Source: Lutibaculum baratangense AMV1 (GTDB lineage Bacteria; Pseudomonadota; Alphaproteobacteria; Rhizobiales; Tepidamorphaceae). From it: 64,000 nt of DNA. The notes under the pieces are model-generated. The model had not been told where the DNA came from and made no database searches. It saw only the letters and a list, made by a program, of their open reading frames with translations. A program made the translations under genes and the position numbers. Positions 17,425-26,619 of the stretch are shown one piece after another; within the stretch, counting starts at the first letter, position 1; every line of letters starts with the position of its first letter. The stretch spans positions 1 through 64,000 of the forward strand of contig NZ_AWXZ01000035.1 in assembly GCF_000496075.1 (NCBI RefSeq), given 5' to 3'.

Positions 17425-19035
17425 TCAGGCGGGGCCGTTTCCGGTCTCGGTCTCGGTCTCCTCGAGCGCCCGGCGAAGCCGGCGGATGATCACCCCCCGC
17501 GCGCGATCGTCGGCGGCGTGGTCCATCGTCTCGCCGATGTCGAGGAGGAGCTTCGAGAGGTCGTTGTGCCAGTCGAGCTGCGCGGTCTGGGTCGGCAGGA
17601 TGCGGCGCTTGCCCTGCCGATCCGGCACCCGCAGGCCGTCGCGAGTGAGTCCGAACACGTCGTCAAGCGCGGGGACGACGACGTGTTCCTCCGGCATCAG
17701 CTGCGCGGCGCGCCCCTTCAGACCCGACAGTGCCTCCTCCTCGCCGTGGACGAGGAAGAGCCCGTGGCGGATCGGCAGACGCTTTTCGATCCACCGCCGG
17801 AGTTGCGGGCCGTCCGCGTGGCCCGAATAGACGTCGAGCGTGCGGATCTGGGCGCGGACCTCGATCTCCTCGCCCATGATGCGCACGCGCTTCGCCCCCT
17901 CCTGCAGGATCCGGCCGAGCGTGCCCTGCGCCTGGTAGCCGACGATGAGGACCGTCGCCTCGCGCCGCCACAGCCGGGCTTTCAGGTGGTGGCGGATGCG
18001 GCCGGCCTCGCACATGCCGCTCGCCGCGATCACGATGTGGAACCCGGTGAGCCGGTCGATGCCTTTGCTCTGCTCCACGCTCTCGGTGAAGCGGACATTC
18101 TCGGCCGACATCGCCCGGCGGAGAAGGGGCCCGTCCTCGATCTCGGAGGCGTGGCTCTCGAAGATCGCGCTCGCCTTCGTCGCGAGGGGGGAATCGATGA
18201 AGATCGGCGCGCGCCTGACCTCGCCCCGCTCCATGAGCTCGACGAGGTCGGTCAGGAGCTCCTGCGTCCGCTCCACTGCGAAGGAGGGGATGACGAGGGC
18301 ACCGCCCCGCCTCTCGGCCCCCTCGACCTCCTCCTTCAGGAGCCGCCGTCGCCGCTCGGGCGACGCATCGTGGCGCTCCTCGTCGCCATAGGTCGATTCG
18401 CACACGACGTAGTCCCACCCGGCCGGCGCCTCCGGGTCGAACTGCAGGAGCTTGTGGTCCGGGCCGATGTCGCCGGAGAAGAGGATGCGGAGGGGCTTGG
18501 CGCCGGCAGCGACCTCGACCTCGATGGACGCGGAGCCGAGGAGGTGGCCGGCGTTCCAGTAGCGGGCGCGGATACCGTCGGCCACCTCCGTCCAGGCTTC
18601 GTATGCGACGGGCGTGAACTGGAGCATCGCCTGATCGGCGTCGGCGGCGGTGTAGATCGGCTCGACCTCGGCCCGGCCGCGGCGCGCGTTGCGACGGTTG
18701 AGCTGCTCGACCTCCATTTCCTGGATGAAGCCTGAGTCGGGCAGCATGACGGAACAGAGGTCGCGGGTTGCCCGCGTCGCGAAGATGCGGCCCTCGAAGC
18801 CCGCCTTCACGAGCTTCGGCACGAGCCCGCTGTGGTCGATGTGCGCGTGGGTGAGGAGGAGGGCGTCGACGCTTCCGGGGCCGAAGGGGAACGGACGGTA
18901 GTTCAACTCCTTCTCGGTCTTCGGGCCCTGGAACATGCCGCAGTCGACGAGAATTCGTGCCCGGTCCGTGCGGAGCTGGAAGCAGGAGCCGGTGACGGTG
19001 CGCGACGCGCCGTGGAAGTGGAGCTCAACTGTCAT
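17425..19035 (-). CDS. MBL-fold beta-CASP nuclease (CPSF/RNA-specificity type)
   Basis: 536 aa. The metallo-beta-lactamase core has GASRTVTGSCF at its N-terminus, DCGMFQG, the zinc motif THAHIDHSG near residue 62, NAGHLLGSA and FSGDIG. The beta-CASP domain follows (PSFAVERTQELL, DSPLA), with the late motifs SGMCEAGRIRHHL and SGHADGPQLRRW. Members are metal-dependent RNA exo/endonucleases of the CPSF-73/Ysh1 type. It is distinct from RNase J. A cytoplasmic role in RNA processing is inferred. Confidence 0.88.
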   Translation of the reverse strand: MTVELHFHGASRTVTGSCFQLRTDRARILVDCGMFQGPKTEKELNYRPFPFGPGSVDALLLTHAHIDHSGLVPKLVKAGFEGRIFATRATRDLCSVMLPDSGFIQEMEVEQLNRRNARRGRAEVEPIYTAADADQAMLQFTPVAYEAWTEVADGIRARYWNAGHLLGSASIEVEVAAGAKPLRILFSGDIGPDHKLLQFDPEAPAGWDYVVCESTYGDEERHDASPERRRRLLKEEVEGAERRGGALVIPSFAVERTQELLTDLVELMERGEVRRAPIFIDSPLATKASAIFESHASEIEDGPLLRRAMSAENVRFTESVEQSKGIDRLTGFHIVIAASGMCEAGRIRHHLKARLWRREATVLIVGYQAQGTLGRILQEGAKRVRIMGEEIEVRAQIRTLDVYSGHADGPQLRRWIEKRLPIRHGLFLVHGEEEALSGLKGRAAQLMPEEHVVVPALDDVFGLTRDGLRVPDRQGKRRILPTQTAQLDWHNDLSKLLLDIGETMDHAADDRARGVIIRRLRRALEETETETGNGPA

Positions 19036-19046
19036 CGTCTACCAGC

Positions 19047-19937
19047 TCACTTCTTCCTGTTGGCAGTGAAATCGAGGGCGGCGGAGAGCTTGCGGGCCCG
19101 GTCCCCGTAGGGCTCGATCAGATCGCGGGCGGCGGAAACGGCGGCATCGAGCCGCGACCGCGCCTCGGCGATGCCGAGGAGCGCCGGGAGGGTCGCCTTG
19201 CCCTTGGCGCGGTCCTTCGCGGTGGCCTTGCCGAGCTCCTCCTCGCTCGCCTCCTCGTCGAGAAGGTCGTCGGCGATCTGGAAGGCGAGCCCCAGGGTGG
19301 CGCCGAAACGGGCGAGGCGGATGTGGTCGTCGGCAGGCGCGAGGGCGAGGATAGCGCCCGCCTCCGCCGCGAAGGAGAAGAGCGCGCCCGTCTTCAGGCC
19401 CTGCAGGTCCAGAACCTCTTCCTCCGAGAGCGATTTCCCCTCAGCGAGGAGGTCGCGCATCTGTCCCTCGGCCATGCCCTGCGCGCCCGCGGCGCGGGCC
19501 AGACGCGAGACGAGATAGGCCCGCACGGCCGGATCGCGATGGGTCGGCGGCTCGCTCAGGATCTCGAAGGCGAGCGTCAGGAGCGCGTCTCCGGCGAGGA
19601 TCGCCGTTGCTTCGTCATAGGCCCGGTGGGCCGTCGGCCTGCCGCGGCGGAGATCGTCGTCATCCATGGCGGGCAGGTCGTCGTGGACGAGGCTGTAGGT
19701 GTGCAGGCATTCGAGCGCCGCCGCCGTGCGCATCGCGCTCGCGGCGGGCACGCCGAAGAGCTCGGCCGAGGCGACGACGAGGTAGGGACGCAGACGCTTG
19801 CCCCCGCCCATCACGGCGTAGTGCATGGCGTCGGATAGCCGCGAGTGCTGTGCTCCCTCCGGTCGAAGCAGTGCCTCGAGCTCGGAATCGACCCTCGAGG
19901 CGATCTTCTTCAACTCGGCTTCGAAATCGGCGGGCAA
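19047..19937 (-). CDS. ispA: Polyprenyl (farnesyl/geranylgeranyl) diphosphate synthase
   Basis: 296 aa trans-prenyltransferase that condenses isopentenyl diphosphate with allylic diphosphates. The first Asp-rich motif is HDDLPAMDDDDLRRG (DDLPAMD at 86-92); the second is QIADDLLDEE. The two-residue insert in the first motif is typical of short-chain bacterial synthases. TTG 19937 is chosen because GGAGAGA lies six bases upstream; an ATG at 20024 would add 29 unconserved residues into the divergent mtgA promoter region. Product length (C15 or C20) is not certain. Confidence 0.88.
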   Translation of the reverse strand: MPADFEAELKKIASRVDSELEALLRPEGAQHSRLSDAMHYAVMGGGKRLRPYLVVASAELFGVPAASAMRTAAALECLHTYSLVHDDLPAMDDDDLRRGRPTAHRAYDEATAILAGDALLTLAFEILSEPPTHRDPAVRAYLVSRLARAAGAQGMAEGQMRDLLAEGKSLSEEEVLDLQGLKTGALFSFAAEAGAILALAPADDHIRLARFGATLGLAFQIADDLLDEEASEEELGKATAKDRAKGKATLPALLGIAEARSRLDAAVSAARDLIEPYGDRARKLSAALDFTANRKK

Positions 19938-20059
19938 GATGTCTCTCCAGCATCGCGGGGGCAGGACCGGGCGCCCGAGCGGGCGGCGGCCGGGAGAGTG
20001 GCGCAGTGGCGCCCGGCATGGCAAGCATGGGTGAATGCAGCGGCCCGGCGGAGCGGCGG

Positions 20060-20770
20060 ATGGTTGATGAACAGGTGGAGCGCCCGCGGCGGAGGCGGAG
20101 GAGGGGCGTCGGCTGGCTTGTTTCCAGACTCCTGCTGCTCGCGATTGCCGTTGCGTGCCTGCCGATCCTTCTCGTGCCGCTCTATGCCGTGGCGAATCCG
20201 CCCTGGTCGACGCTGCAGGCCTGGCAGGAGCTGAACCGGATCGACACGACCCGCCGCTGGGTGCCTCTCGAGGAGATCTCTCCGAACCTCGTCAATGCGG
20301 TGATGATGTCGGAGGACGGGCAGTTCTGTGCCCACCAGGGTGTCGACTGGGCCGCCGTTCAGGAGGTTCTCGACAGAAACGCCGACCGCCCCCGCGGCGC
20401 CAGCACGATCCCGATGCAGGTCGCCAAGAACATGTTCCTCTGGCCGTCGCGATCCTATCTTCGAAAGGGTCTCGAGATACCGATCGCCTACTACCTCGAT
20501 ACGGTCTGGGAGAAGCGGCGGACGATGGAGATATATCTCAACATCGTCGAGTGGGGGCCGGGCGTTTTCGGAGCGGAAGCGGCGGCGCAGCACTGGTTCG
20601 GCAAGCCTGCCGCCAACCTGACCGCCTCCGAAGGCGCGCTTCTCGCGGTCACGCTGCCGAATCCGCGGCTGCGCAACCCCGCCCAACCCAGCGCTCAGCT
20701 GCGCCGCCTCGCGGGAATCATCGAGCGCCGGGCGCGTCAGGCGGGCTCCTATGTCGGCTGTCTGAAATAG
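20060..20770 (+). CDS. mtgA: Monofunctional biosynthetic peptidoglycan transglycosylase
   Basis: 236 aa. A basic N-terminus and one membrane anchor (WLVSRLLLLAIAVACLPILL) precede a GT51 domain. Conserved motifs: MMSEDGQFCAHQGVDW with the catalytic Glu, GASTIPMQVAKNMFLW, RKGLEIPIAYYLD, and EKRRTMEIYLNIVEWG. It polymerises lipid II into glycan strands at the periplasmic face. ATG 20060 has GCGGAGCGG upstream; in-frame ATGs at 20018 and 20027 are alternatives. Length fits the family. Confidence 0.93.
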   Translation: MVDEQVERPRRRRRRGVGWLVSRLLLLAIAVACLPILLVPLYAVANPPWSTLQAWQELNRIDTTRRWVPLEEISPNLVNAVMMSEDGQFCAHQGVDWAAVQEVLDRNADRPRGASTIPMQVAKNMFLWPSRSYLRKGLEIPIAYYLDTVWEKRRTMEIYLNIVEWGPGVFGAEAAAQHWFGKPAANLTASEGALLAVTLPNPRLRNPAQPSAQLRRLAGIIERRARQAGSYVGCLK

Positions 20771-20792
20771 GGCGCGGAATCGCCGCGACGGG

Positions 20793-20822
20793 CTTCCGTC
20801 CGGCGTGACAATTCTGTATAAC
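20793..20822 (+). promoter_or_regulatory. Candidate sigma-70 promoter of rpmF
   Basis: A -10-like TATAAC at 20817-20822 lies about 90 bases before rpmF, with a weak -35-like CTTCCG about 18 bases upstream. It is an AT-rich patch in a GC-rich intergenic region. The assignment rests only on this resemblance. Confidence 0.35.
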
Positions 20823-20910
20823 CCGCGCCTGAATTTCGTCGATCGCGAGAGAGCGCTGTTTGAACGGCTCGCGCGCCGCGCCGGCGAGCAGCTGTTGTCA
20901 GGAGATAATC

Positions 20911-21096
20911 ATGGCCGTACCCAAGCGGAAAACGTCGCCGATGAAGCGGGGCTTCCGTCGCTCCGCCGATGCGCTGAAGAAGCCCGCCTATGTCGAGGAC
21001 AAGGATTCGGGCGAGCTGCGCCGCCCGCACCACGTCGATCTGAAGAGCGGCATGTATCGCGGCCGCCAGATCCTGAAGCCGCAGGACGACGCGTAA
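20911..21096 (+). CDS. rpmF: 50S ribosomal protein L32
   Basis: 61 aa, starting [20 protein letters not shown], the standard L32 N-terminus, and ending [18 protein letters not shown] as in alphaproteobacterial L32. It is a large-subunit protein near the peptidyl-transferase region. The zinc-binding cysteines of some L32 versions are absent. It is preceded by AGGAG and followed by a strong terminator, so it forms a single-gene unit. Confidence 0.96.
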   Translation: MAVPKRKTSPMKRGFRRSADALKKPAYVEDKDSGELRRPHHVDLKSGMYRGRQILKPQDDA

Positions 21097-21125
21097 GCCG
21101 CGGCTTCCCTTCGCGCTTCTTTAGG

Positions 21126-21151
21126 AAAGGCCGGCCATCGCCGGCCTTTTT
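21126..21151 (+). terminator. Rho-independent terminator of rpmF
   Basis: A perfect 10-bp stem AAAGGCCGGC / GCCGGCCTTT with loop CATC, followed by a run of T, 30 bases after the rpmF stop. Confidence 0.92.
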
Positions 21152-21267
21152 CGTTGGCGCCGTCACGGCTCCACCCGTCGACGAGCTTTGCCGCGACCGC
21201 CCGCGAGGGCATAGTGCGGCGCACTCGTTCCCGAGACGAGACACTTCACCTGAAGAGGCCGCCGCCC

Positions 21268-21666
21268 ATGGGCTCGATCCCGCTGATGCTCCTGCCGCTC
21301 ATCGCCTACAACATCCTCGCGATCGTCTTCGGCGCGCAATGGAACGCGGAGGTGACGTCGCTGCCGATGATGTCGGGGGCGGTCTGGACGATGACGGCAC
21401 ACGACGTGTTCCTCCTGTGCACGCTGTTCGTCCTGTTCATCGAGATCCTGAAGTCGAGCAGGGCGAGTCACAGCTCGGTGCTCGAGCACATCCTGTCGAC
21501 GATCGTCTTCGTGATCTGCATCGTCGAGTTCCTGCTCGTGGACCGCGCGGCGACCTCGACCTTCTTCCTGATGACGGTGATTTCCTTCGTCGACGTCGTC
21601 GCGGGCTTCTCGATCACGATCCGTGCGGCCAGGCGGGACTTCTCCGTCGGCACGAGCGAGCTCTGA
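21268..21666 (+). CDS. Four-helix membrane protein of unknown function
   Basis: 132 aa with about four hydrophobic segments: MLLPLIAYNILAIVF near 5-20, VFLLCTLFVLFIEIL, ILSTIVFVICIVEFLLV, and FFLMTVISFVDVVAGF. The C-terminus is short and basic. ATG 21268 starts exactly at the first helix. Inner-membrane location is clear. I do not recognise a named family. Confidence 0.75.
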   Translation: MGSIPLMLLPLIAYNILAIVFGAQWNAEVTSLPMMSGAVWTMTAHDVFLLCTLFVLFIEILKSSRASHSSVLEHILSTIVFVICIVEFLLVDRAATSTFFLMTVISFVDVVAGFSITIRAARRDFSVGTSEL

Positions 21667-21681
21667 GGGCGGGAGGCCGCC

Positions 21682-22002
21682 TCAGACACTCCGCCTGAAG
21701 CGCCCGGCGGGTTCGACCGCAGCCGGCGCCGCGCCGCAGGCGCCGTAGGCACCGGTGGCCACCTCGGGCGCAGCCCTGCGGCGGGCGCGGGTCTGTGGCA
21801 TTTCGAGGCGGGTCGCGATGAGCTGGGCGATGAGGGGCGCATACGCGCCGCGCGGCTGGTGCGTCGGGCGCTCCTGCGCCGGAGCGACCGGCACCGCCGC
21901 CTCGACCTTGCGCTCCCGCGCCGGCTCGCCGTCCCGCCGGCGCCCCGCCTTGTCGGTCGGTGCGCTCGCGTCGAAGGCGTGTCTGCTCGGCTCGATCCTC
22001 AT
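21682..22002 (-). CDS. Small conserved hypothetical protein
   Basis: 106 aa starting MRIEPSRHAFD. The middle is disordered and charged. A helical segment, YAPLIAQLIATRLEMPQTRARRR, is followed by an Ala/Gly-rich tail ending FRRSV. This helix plus the PQTRxRRR stretch resembles small uncharacterised alphaproteobacterial proteins. No signal peptide or membrane segment is visible. Function is unknown. It is divergent from the GGDEF-EAL gene. Confidence 0.6.
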   Translation of the reverse strand: MRIEPSRHAFDASAPTDKAGRRRDGEPARERKVEAAVPVAPAQERPTHQPRGAYAPLIAQLIATRLEMPQTRARRRAAPEVATGAYGACGAAPAAVEPAGRFRRSV

Positions 22003-22215
22003 GTCCCATCCCGATACAGGTGTGCATCCTTCCTTCAGAAATGCGCAAGGATGATGCCACGAGTCGCGCTCGGTCCCGCGACAGCGGGGCCGCGGCCTGT
22101 TGACAACGTGATGGAGCCGCGATCGTTCGCCCACTTGGCGGTTTGTTAAGGGGCCGGGCCGCAGACTGGACGGGCGCAGAACGAGCGACCCATCTTCTCA
22201 AGCCGGACCCCAAGC

Positions 22216-23922
22216 ATGCATCAGGGCGCCGATGCGGCCGACCGACCCGAGCCGCCGACCCGCACGGGCGGCACGCTAGACATTCTCGATTCGGTCCAGT
22301 GCGCCGTCTATCACTGGAACGTCGCGAGCGACGAGCTGCGCTGGAGCGCCAACGCCGCCCGGCTGTTCCGCATCCCCTCGATCGAGGCCATCGACAGCGG
22401 CCGCCGCTTCGTCCGGCTTCTCGACCCCTCCGGCCCGCCGGGGCGCTACGACGTGGTGATGCAGTCGGGCGCGCGCGATCCCGGCCCGGGCGTGCCCTAC
22501 CAGGTGGTCTACCGCATGGCGGGCGGAGACCGCGACCCGGGCCCGATCATCGAGGATTTCGGGCGCTGGTTTGCCGGCCCCGACGGCCGGCCGGCCGTCG
22601 CCCAGGGCATCGTGCGCGTCGTGCCGGCCGCAGGGGACGCGGTCGCCTCGAGCGAGTACGACCTGCACACCGGCGCTCTGATGCGGCGGCGCTTCCTGGA
22701 ACTGGTCGCCGCCAGCATCGAGGCCGCGCAGCGGGTCCGCGTGAGCTGCGCGCTCGCAGTCGTCGCGGTCGACCATCTCGGCATGTTCAACGACGCCTAC
22801 GGCTACGAGGCGGGGGAGGACGTGATCGCGGGCGCCGCGAAGCGGATCGCGCGCCAGGTCCGCCGCGGCGACCAGATGGGGCGCCTCTCCGGCAACAAGA
22901 TCGGCGTGCTCCTCAACTCGTGCAGCGAATCCGATCTCCGCATCGCCGCCGCGCGCTTTTCCGACGCCGTCGCCTCGGAGCCGATTCCCACGCGGTCGGG
23001 CTCGGTCGGCGCCACGATCTCCATCGGCGGCGTCGTCCTGCCCCGTTACGGGCGCACGGCCGACGAGGCGCTCGCCCACGCGATGCAGGCGCTCGGCGAG
23101 GCGCGCGACCACACGAAAGGCGGCCTGTGCCTCTACGAGCCGTCACCGGGGGCGGACGTCGCGCGGCGCCGCAACGCGGAGGTCTCCGCCGAGGTCATCG
23201 AGGCGCTGAATGCGAACCGGCTCGTCTTCGCGCTGCAGCCGATCGCCTCGACCGGGACGAGGGCGGTCGTCCATCACGAGGTGCTGTGCCGGCTGCGCAT
23301 GCCCGACGGCCGGATCCTGAACGCGGCCGAGTTCATCGAATCGGCCGAGCGCCTCGGCATCATCCGGCTTATCGACCAGCGCATGATGGACCTGACGCTC
23401 GCCGCGCTCGGCGACGATCCGGGCCTCAGCCTGTCCCTCAACGTCTCGGCCGCGAGTGTTCTCGACGTCTCGTGGTTCGCGCGGCTCGCCTGCCATCTCC
23501 GCTCCGACCGGGACATCGCCCGCCGCCTGATGGTCGAGGTGACCGAGACGGTCGCGATCGAGGATCTCGACCGAGCGGCGGATTTCGTCCGGGCGCTGAA
23601 GGACCTGGGCTGCAAGGTCGCGATCGACGATTTCGGCGCCGGGCACACCTCGTTCCGGAACCTGAGGTCGCTCGGCGCGGATGTCGTGAAGATAGACGGA
23701 TCGTTCGTGGACACGATCACGACGAGCGAGGACACGCTGTTCTTCGTGCGGACGCTCGTCGCGCTCGCCCGCCATCTGGGCCTCGGCACGGTGGCCGAAC
23801 GGGTGACGACGGAGGAACAGGCCCGCATCCTTCAGGAGGCGGGCGTCGAGCACCTCCAGGGCTACCTCATCGGGAAGCCGAAGCTCTACGAGATGCCGAA
23901 GGACACCGCGGTCGCCACGTGA
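22216..23922 (+). CDS. PAS-GGDEF-EAL protein, probable c-di-GMP phosphodiesterase
   Basis: 568 aa. A PAS-like sensor (about 25-140, WNVASDELRWSANAARLF) is followed by a GGDEF domain (about 150-310) and an EAL domain (about 325-560). The GGDEF signature is replaced by SGNKI at 225-229, so cyclase activity is unlikely. The EAL domain reads EVL at 355-357 but keeps LNVS, EVTE, DDFGAG at 471-476, VKIDG with Lys492, a late Glu (AERVTTEEQ) and QGY. This predicts a working phosphodiesterase that lowers c-di-GMP. It is soluble, with no membrane segments. Confidence 0.88.
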   Translation: MHQGADAADRPEPPTRTGGTLDILDSVQCAVYHWNVASDELRWSANAARLFRIPSIEAIDSGRRFVRLLDPSGPPGRYDVVMQSGARDPGPGVPYQVVYRMAGGDRDPGPIIEDFGRWFAGPDGRPAVAQGIVRVVPAAGDAVASSEYDLHTGALMRRRFLELVAASIEAAQRVRVSCALAVVAVDHLGMFNDAYGYEAGEDVIAGAAKRIARQVRRGDQMGRLSGNKIGVLLNSCSESDLRIAAARFSDAVASEPIPTRSGSVGATISIGGVVLPRYGRTADEALAHAMQALGEARDHTKGGLCLYEPSPGADVARRRNAEVSAEVIEALNANRLVFALQPIASTGTRAVVHHEVLCRLRMPDGRILNAAEFIESAERLGIIRLIDQRMMDLTLAALGDDPGLSLSLNVSAASVLDVSWFARLACHLRSDRDIARRLMVEVTETVAIEDLDRAADFVRALKDLGCKVAIDDFGAGHTSFRNLRSLGADVVKIDGSFVDTITTSEDTLFFVRTLVALARHLGLGTVAERVTTEEQARILQEAGVEHLQGYLIGKPKLYEMPKDTAVAT

Positions 23923-23955
23923 AGATCGCGCTCCGGCCGTGCCCGCCGGAAGGCA

Positions 23956-24429
23956 TCAGGCGGGCCTCGCGCCCTCGGACTGGAAGCGCTCGATCAGGCC
24001 GGGATAGTCCTCGATCGCGGGGAAGCGCTCGTAGCTGATCGGTGCGCCCGTTTCCGCGAAGCGCAGCTTCTCCGCAGTCTGCGTCTCGACGAAAGGCGCG
24101 AACCACGAGGGGTCGTCCAGCATGGTGGCCCGCACGTTGGTGAAACCGGCCTCCTCCGGGAAGCTCGTGAAGATCCAGCTGTGGCACTCGGGGCAGAAAT
24201 GGTGGGTGCAGGGCGACCCGTCCTCGGAGGCGCGGGTCGCGGGCGGCGGGCCATCCACTCCGAACCCACTATTCGGGATGGCCATGGAGCAGGAGAAGGC
24301 GCTCGCCGTCATCCTCTGGCAGCCGCGGCAATGGCATGCCATGAAGAGAAGCGGCGGGGCGGAGATCGTCATCGTGACGGCGCGGCAGCGGCAATGGGCG
24401 GTCCACGGCAGCTTCCACTCGTCCGCCAT
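23956..24429 (-). CDS. GFA (glutathione-dependent formaldehyde-activating)-family protein
   Basis: 157 aa. The family's zinc cysteines are visible: HCRCRAV near residue 14, CHCRGCQRMTASAF near 32-45, and CPECHSW near 78-84. Characterised relatives include Gfa, which conjugates formaldehyde to glutathione, but most members have unknown substrates. ATG 24429 has GGAGG eight bases upstream; an ATG six codons earlier (24447) is possible. It starts just after the stop of phaR and may share its transcript. Confidence 0.85.
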   Translation of the reverse strand: MADEWKLPWTAHCRCRAVTMTISAPPLLFMACHCRGCQRMTASAFSCSMAIPNSGFGVDGPPPATRASEDGSPCTHHFCPECHSWIFTSFPEEAGFTNVRATMLDDPSWFAPFVETQTAEKLRFAETGAPISYERFPAIEDYPGLIERFQSEGARPA

Positions 24430-24455
24430 GCCCGCCGCCTCCGTCAACTCGCGCT

Positions 24456-25040
24456 TCAGTCCTTCTTGGCGAGCTGGTCGAGCCGGCTCTGCATCTCGGC
24501 CATCTGCTTGCGCAGCGTGTCGAAGTCGGATTCGCTCGGCTGCGGTCGCTCCCGGGTCTCACGCTCGCGCGTGGCCTGCTCGGCCTCGTTCGCGAACGGC
24601 GTGAACATGCGGAACGCCCGCTCGAACATCGCCATGTTCGAGCGCACCTGGTTCTCCATCGCGCCCATCGCGGTGGCGCCGAAGGTCTTCGCCATCTGCT
24701 CGCGGAACTTTTCCTGGTCACGGGTGAGCGAGTTCATGGAGAAGTCGAGATAGCTCGGCACGAGCGTCTGCATCGAGTCGCCGTAGAACCGGATGAGCTG
24801 GCGCAGGAAGTTCGTCGGCAGCAGGTGTCCGCCGCGGCTCTCCTGCTCCACGATGATCTGCGTGAGGACCGACCGCGTGATGTCGTCCTGCGTCTTCGCG
24901 TCGATGACGATGAAGTCCTCCTCCTCCTTCACCATCTTCGCGAGGTCGTCGAGCGTGACGTAGGTGCTCGTTCCCGTGTTGTAGAGCCGCCGGTTGGCGT
25001 ATTTCTTGATGATCGTGGGCTGCTGCGCGTGTCGTGTCAT
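24456..25040 (-). CDS. phaR: Polyhydroxyalkanoate synthesis repressor PhaR
   Basis: 194 aa. The N-terminal DNA-binding domain has the family signature IIKKYANRRLYNTGTSTYVTLDDLAKMV. The PHB accumulation-type region follows (DITRSVLTQIIVEQE, FLRQLIRFYGDSMQTLVPSYLDFSM). PhaR represses phasin and other PHB genes until titrated onto nascent granules. It is divergent from phaA, and a dyad element lies in the phaA leader. Confidence 0.95.
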   Translation of the reverse strand: MTRHAQQPTIIKKYANRRLYNTGTSTYVTLDDLAKMVKEEEDFIVIDAKTQDDITRSVLTQIIVEQESRGGHLLPTNFLRQLIRFYGDSMQTLVPSYLDFSMNSLTRDQEKFREQMAKTFGATAMGAMENQVRSNMAMFERAFRMFTPFANEAEQATRERETRERPQPSESDFDTLRKQMAEMQSRLDQLAKKD

Positions 25041-25321
25041 GGCTCGCCGCTCCTCCCGAAGACCGGACGGTCTTCTCGCGCCGCCAGGTCACCCTCTCCC
25101 TGCCCAGCTTATGGTCTTTTTCGCGTGCCGGACAATCCGTTTGTCACGCTGTCATGCTGCGGCGCCACCGTCCAGCATCTTTCTTGGGGGTGACGCGCCC
25201 CCGGCACCTCGTTGTATAGTTCCGGGCGACGCACGAGGCCTTGGTTTTCCGGGCAGAACCGGCTCGTGACACAAGAGCAGAGGCGAACGCTGCACCTGCG
25301 TTCGGACAGGAGGTATCGATC
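25041..25321. other. phaR-phaA divergent regulatory region
   Basis: 281 bases between divergent phaR and phaA. It must hold both promoters; TATAGT at 25215-25220 is a possible -10 for phaA without a clear -35. A 21-bp dyad lies just before the phaA ribosome-binding site. No gene was seen. Confidence 0.5.
25284..25304. promoter_or_regulatory. 21-bp inverted repeat in the phaA leader, possible operator
   Basis: The perfect 7-bp inverted repeat CGAACGC / GCGTTCG with a 7-base spacer (TGCACCT) ends just before the AGGAGG ribosome-binding site of phaA at about 25308-25313. It could be an operator (PhaR is encoded divergently) or form an RNA hairpin beside the ribosome-binding site. The role is inferred from position only. 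Confidence 0.55.
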
Positions 25322-26503
25322 ATGAGCGCCAATTCCGACGTCGTCATCGTGGGCGCCGCGCGCACGCCGGTCGGCTCGTTCAACGGCTCGCTGTCGAGCG
25401 TGGCTGCATCCTATTTGGGCACCGCGGCGATGACGGCGGCAATGCAGCGCGCCGGCATCGAGGCGGGTGAGGTGGACGAGGTCATTCTCGGCCAGATCCT
25501 CACCGCCGGGCAGGGGCAGAACCCCGCGCGGCAGGCTTCGATCGCGGCGGGCATTCCGGTCGAGACGCCGGCCTGGGGCATGAACCAGCTCTGCGGCTCG
25601 GGGCTCCGCGCGGTGGCACTCGGCATGCAGCAGATCCGCGACGGGTCGGCGGGCATCGTCATCGCCGGCGGCCAGGAATCGATGAGCCAGGCGCCGCACT
25701 GCGCCCACCTGCGCAACGGGCAGAAGATGGGCGACTTCAAGATGATCGACACGATGATCAAGGACGGCCTGTGGGATGCCTTCAACGGCTACCACATGGG
25801 CAACACCGCCGAGAACGTCGCGAGACAGTGGCAGATCACCCGCGAGCAGCAGGACGAGTTCGCTGCCCGGTCGCAGAACAAGGCCGAAGCCGCGCGGCGC
25901 GAGGGACGCTTCAAGGACGAGATCGCCGCCGTGACGGTCAAGGGCCGCAAGGGCGACACGGTGGTCGAGCAGGACGAGTACATCCGCGAGGGCGTGACGG
26001 CCGAGAGCCTGCAGGGGCTGCGGCCGGCCTTCGACAAGGAAGGCACCGTCACCGCCGGCAACGCGTCGGGCATCAATGACGGCGCCGCCGCCGTCGTGCT
26101 GATGACGGCCGATGAGGCCAGCCGGCGCGGTCTCACCCCGCTCGGCCGCATCGCCTCCTGGGCCACCGCCGGTGTCGATCCCGCGATCATGGGCACCGGC
26201 CCGATCCCCGCCTCGCGCAAGGCACTCGAACGGGCGGGGTGGTCGGTCGACGACCTCGACCTCGTCGAGGCGAACGAGGCCTTCGCGGCGCAGGCCTGCG
26301 CCGTCAACAAGGAGCTCGGTCTCAACCCCGACATCGTCAACGTGAACGGCGGCGCGATCGCGATCGGTCACCCGATCGGCGCATCGGGCGCCCGCGTGCT
26401 GACGACGCTCCTTTACGAGATGGGCCGCCGCGACGCGAAGAAGGGCCTCGCCACGCTCTGCATCGGCGGCGGCATGGGCGTCGCCCTCTGCGTGGAGCGG
26501 TAG
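25322..26503 (+). CDS. phaA: Acetyl-CoA acetyltransferase (beta-ketothiolase)
   Basis: 393 aa biosynthetic thiolase that condenses two acetyl-CoA to acetoacetyl-CoA. Catalytic residues are Cys91 ([12 protein letters not shown]), His350 ([10 protein letters not shown]) and Cys380 (LCIGGGMG). A perfect AGGAGG fixes ATG 25322. It is the first committed step of PHB synthesis; phaB follows after 116 bases. High similarity to PhaA throughout. Confidence 0.96.
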   Translation: MSANSDVVIVGAARTPVGSFNGSLSSVAASYLGTAAMTAAMQRAGIEAGEVDEVILGQILTAGQGQNPARQASIAAGIPVETPAWGMNQLCGSGLRAVALGMQQIRDGSAGIVIAGGQESMSQAPHCAHLRNGQKMGDFKMIDTMIKDGLWDAFNGYHMGNTAENVARQWQITREQQDEFAARSQNKAEAARREGRFKDEIAAVTVKGRKGDTVVEQDEYIREGVTAESLQGLRPAFDKEGTVTAGNASGINDGAAAVVLMTADEASRRGLTPLGRIASWATAGVDPAIMGTGPIPASRKALERAGWSVDDLDLVEANEAFAAQACAVNKELGLNPDIVNVNGGAIAIGHPIGASGARVLTTLLYEMGRRDAKKGLATLCIGGGMGVALCVER

Positions 26504-26521
26504 GCGCCAAGCACTCGACCA

Positions 26522-26556
26522 GCCGCGGCCGCCACGCCAGAAGGGCCGGCCGCGGC
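26522..26556. repeat. GC-rich hairpin between phaA and phaB
   Basis: A 10-bp perfect stem GCCGCGGCCG / CGGCCGCGGC with a 15-base loop lies in the phaA-phaB spacer. No T-run follows, so it is more likely an mRNA-stability or attenuation element than a full terminator. Confidence 0.45.
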
Positions 26557-26619
26557 GGCCTCGCCGGGCACCCCGGCGCGGCCGTTTCAGGAACAACGCA
26601 CGAAGGAAGGGAACGACCA

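Noticed and set aside
21708-21718. GGGTTCGACC resembling a tRNA T-loop
   Set aside because: No acceptor, D or anticodon stems can be built around it, and it lies in a small coding region.
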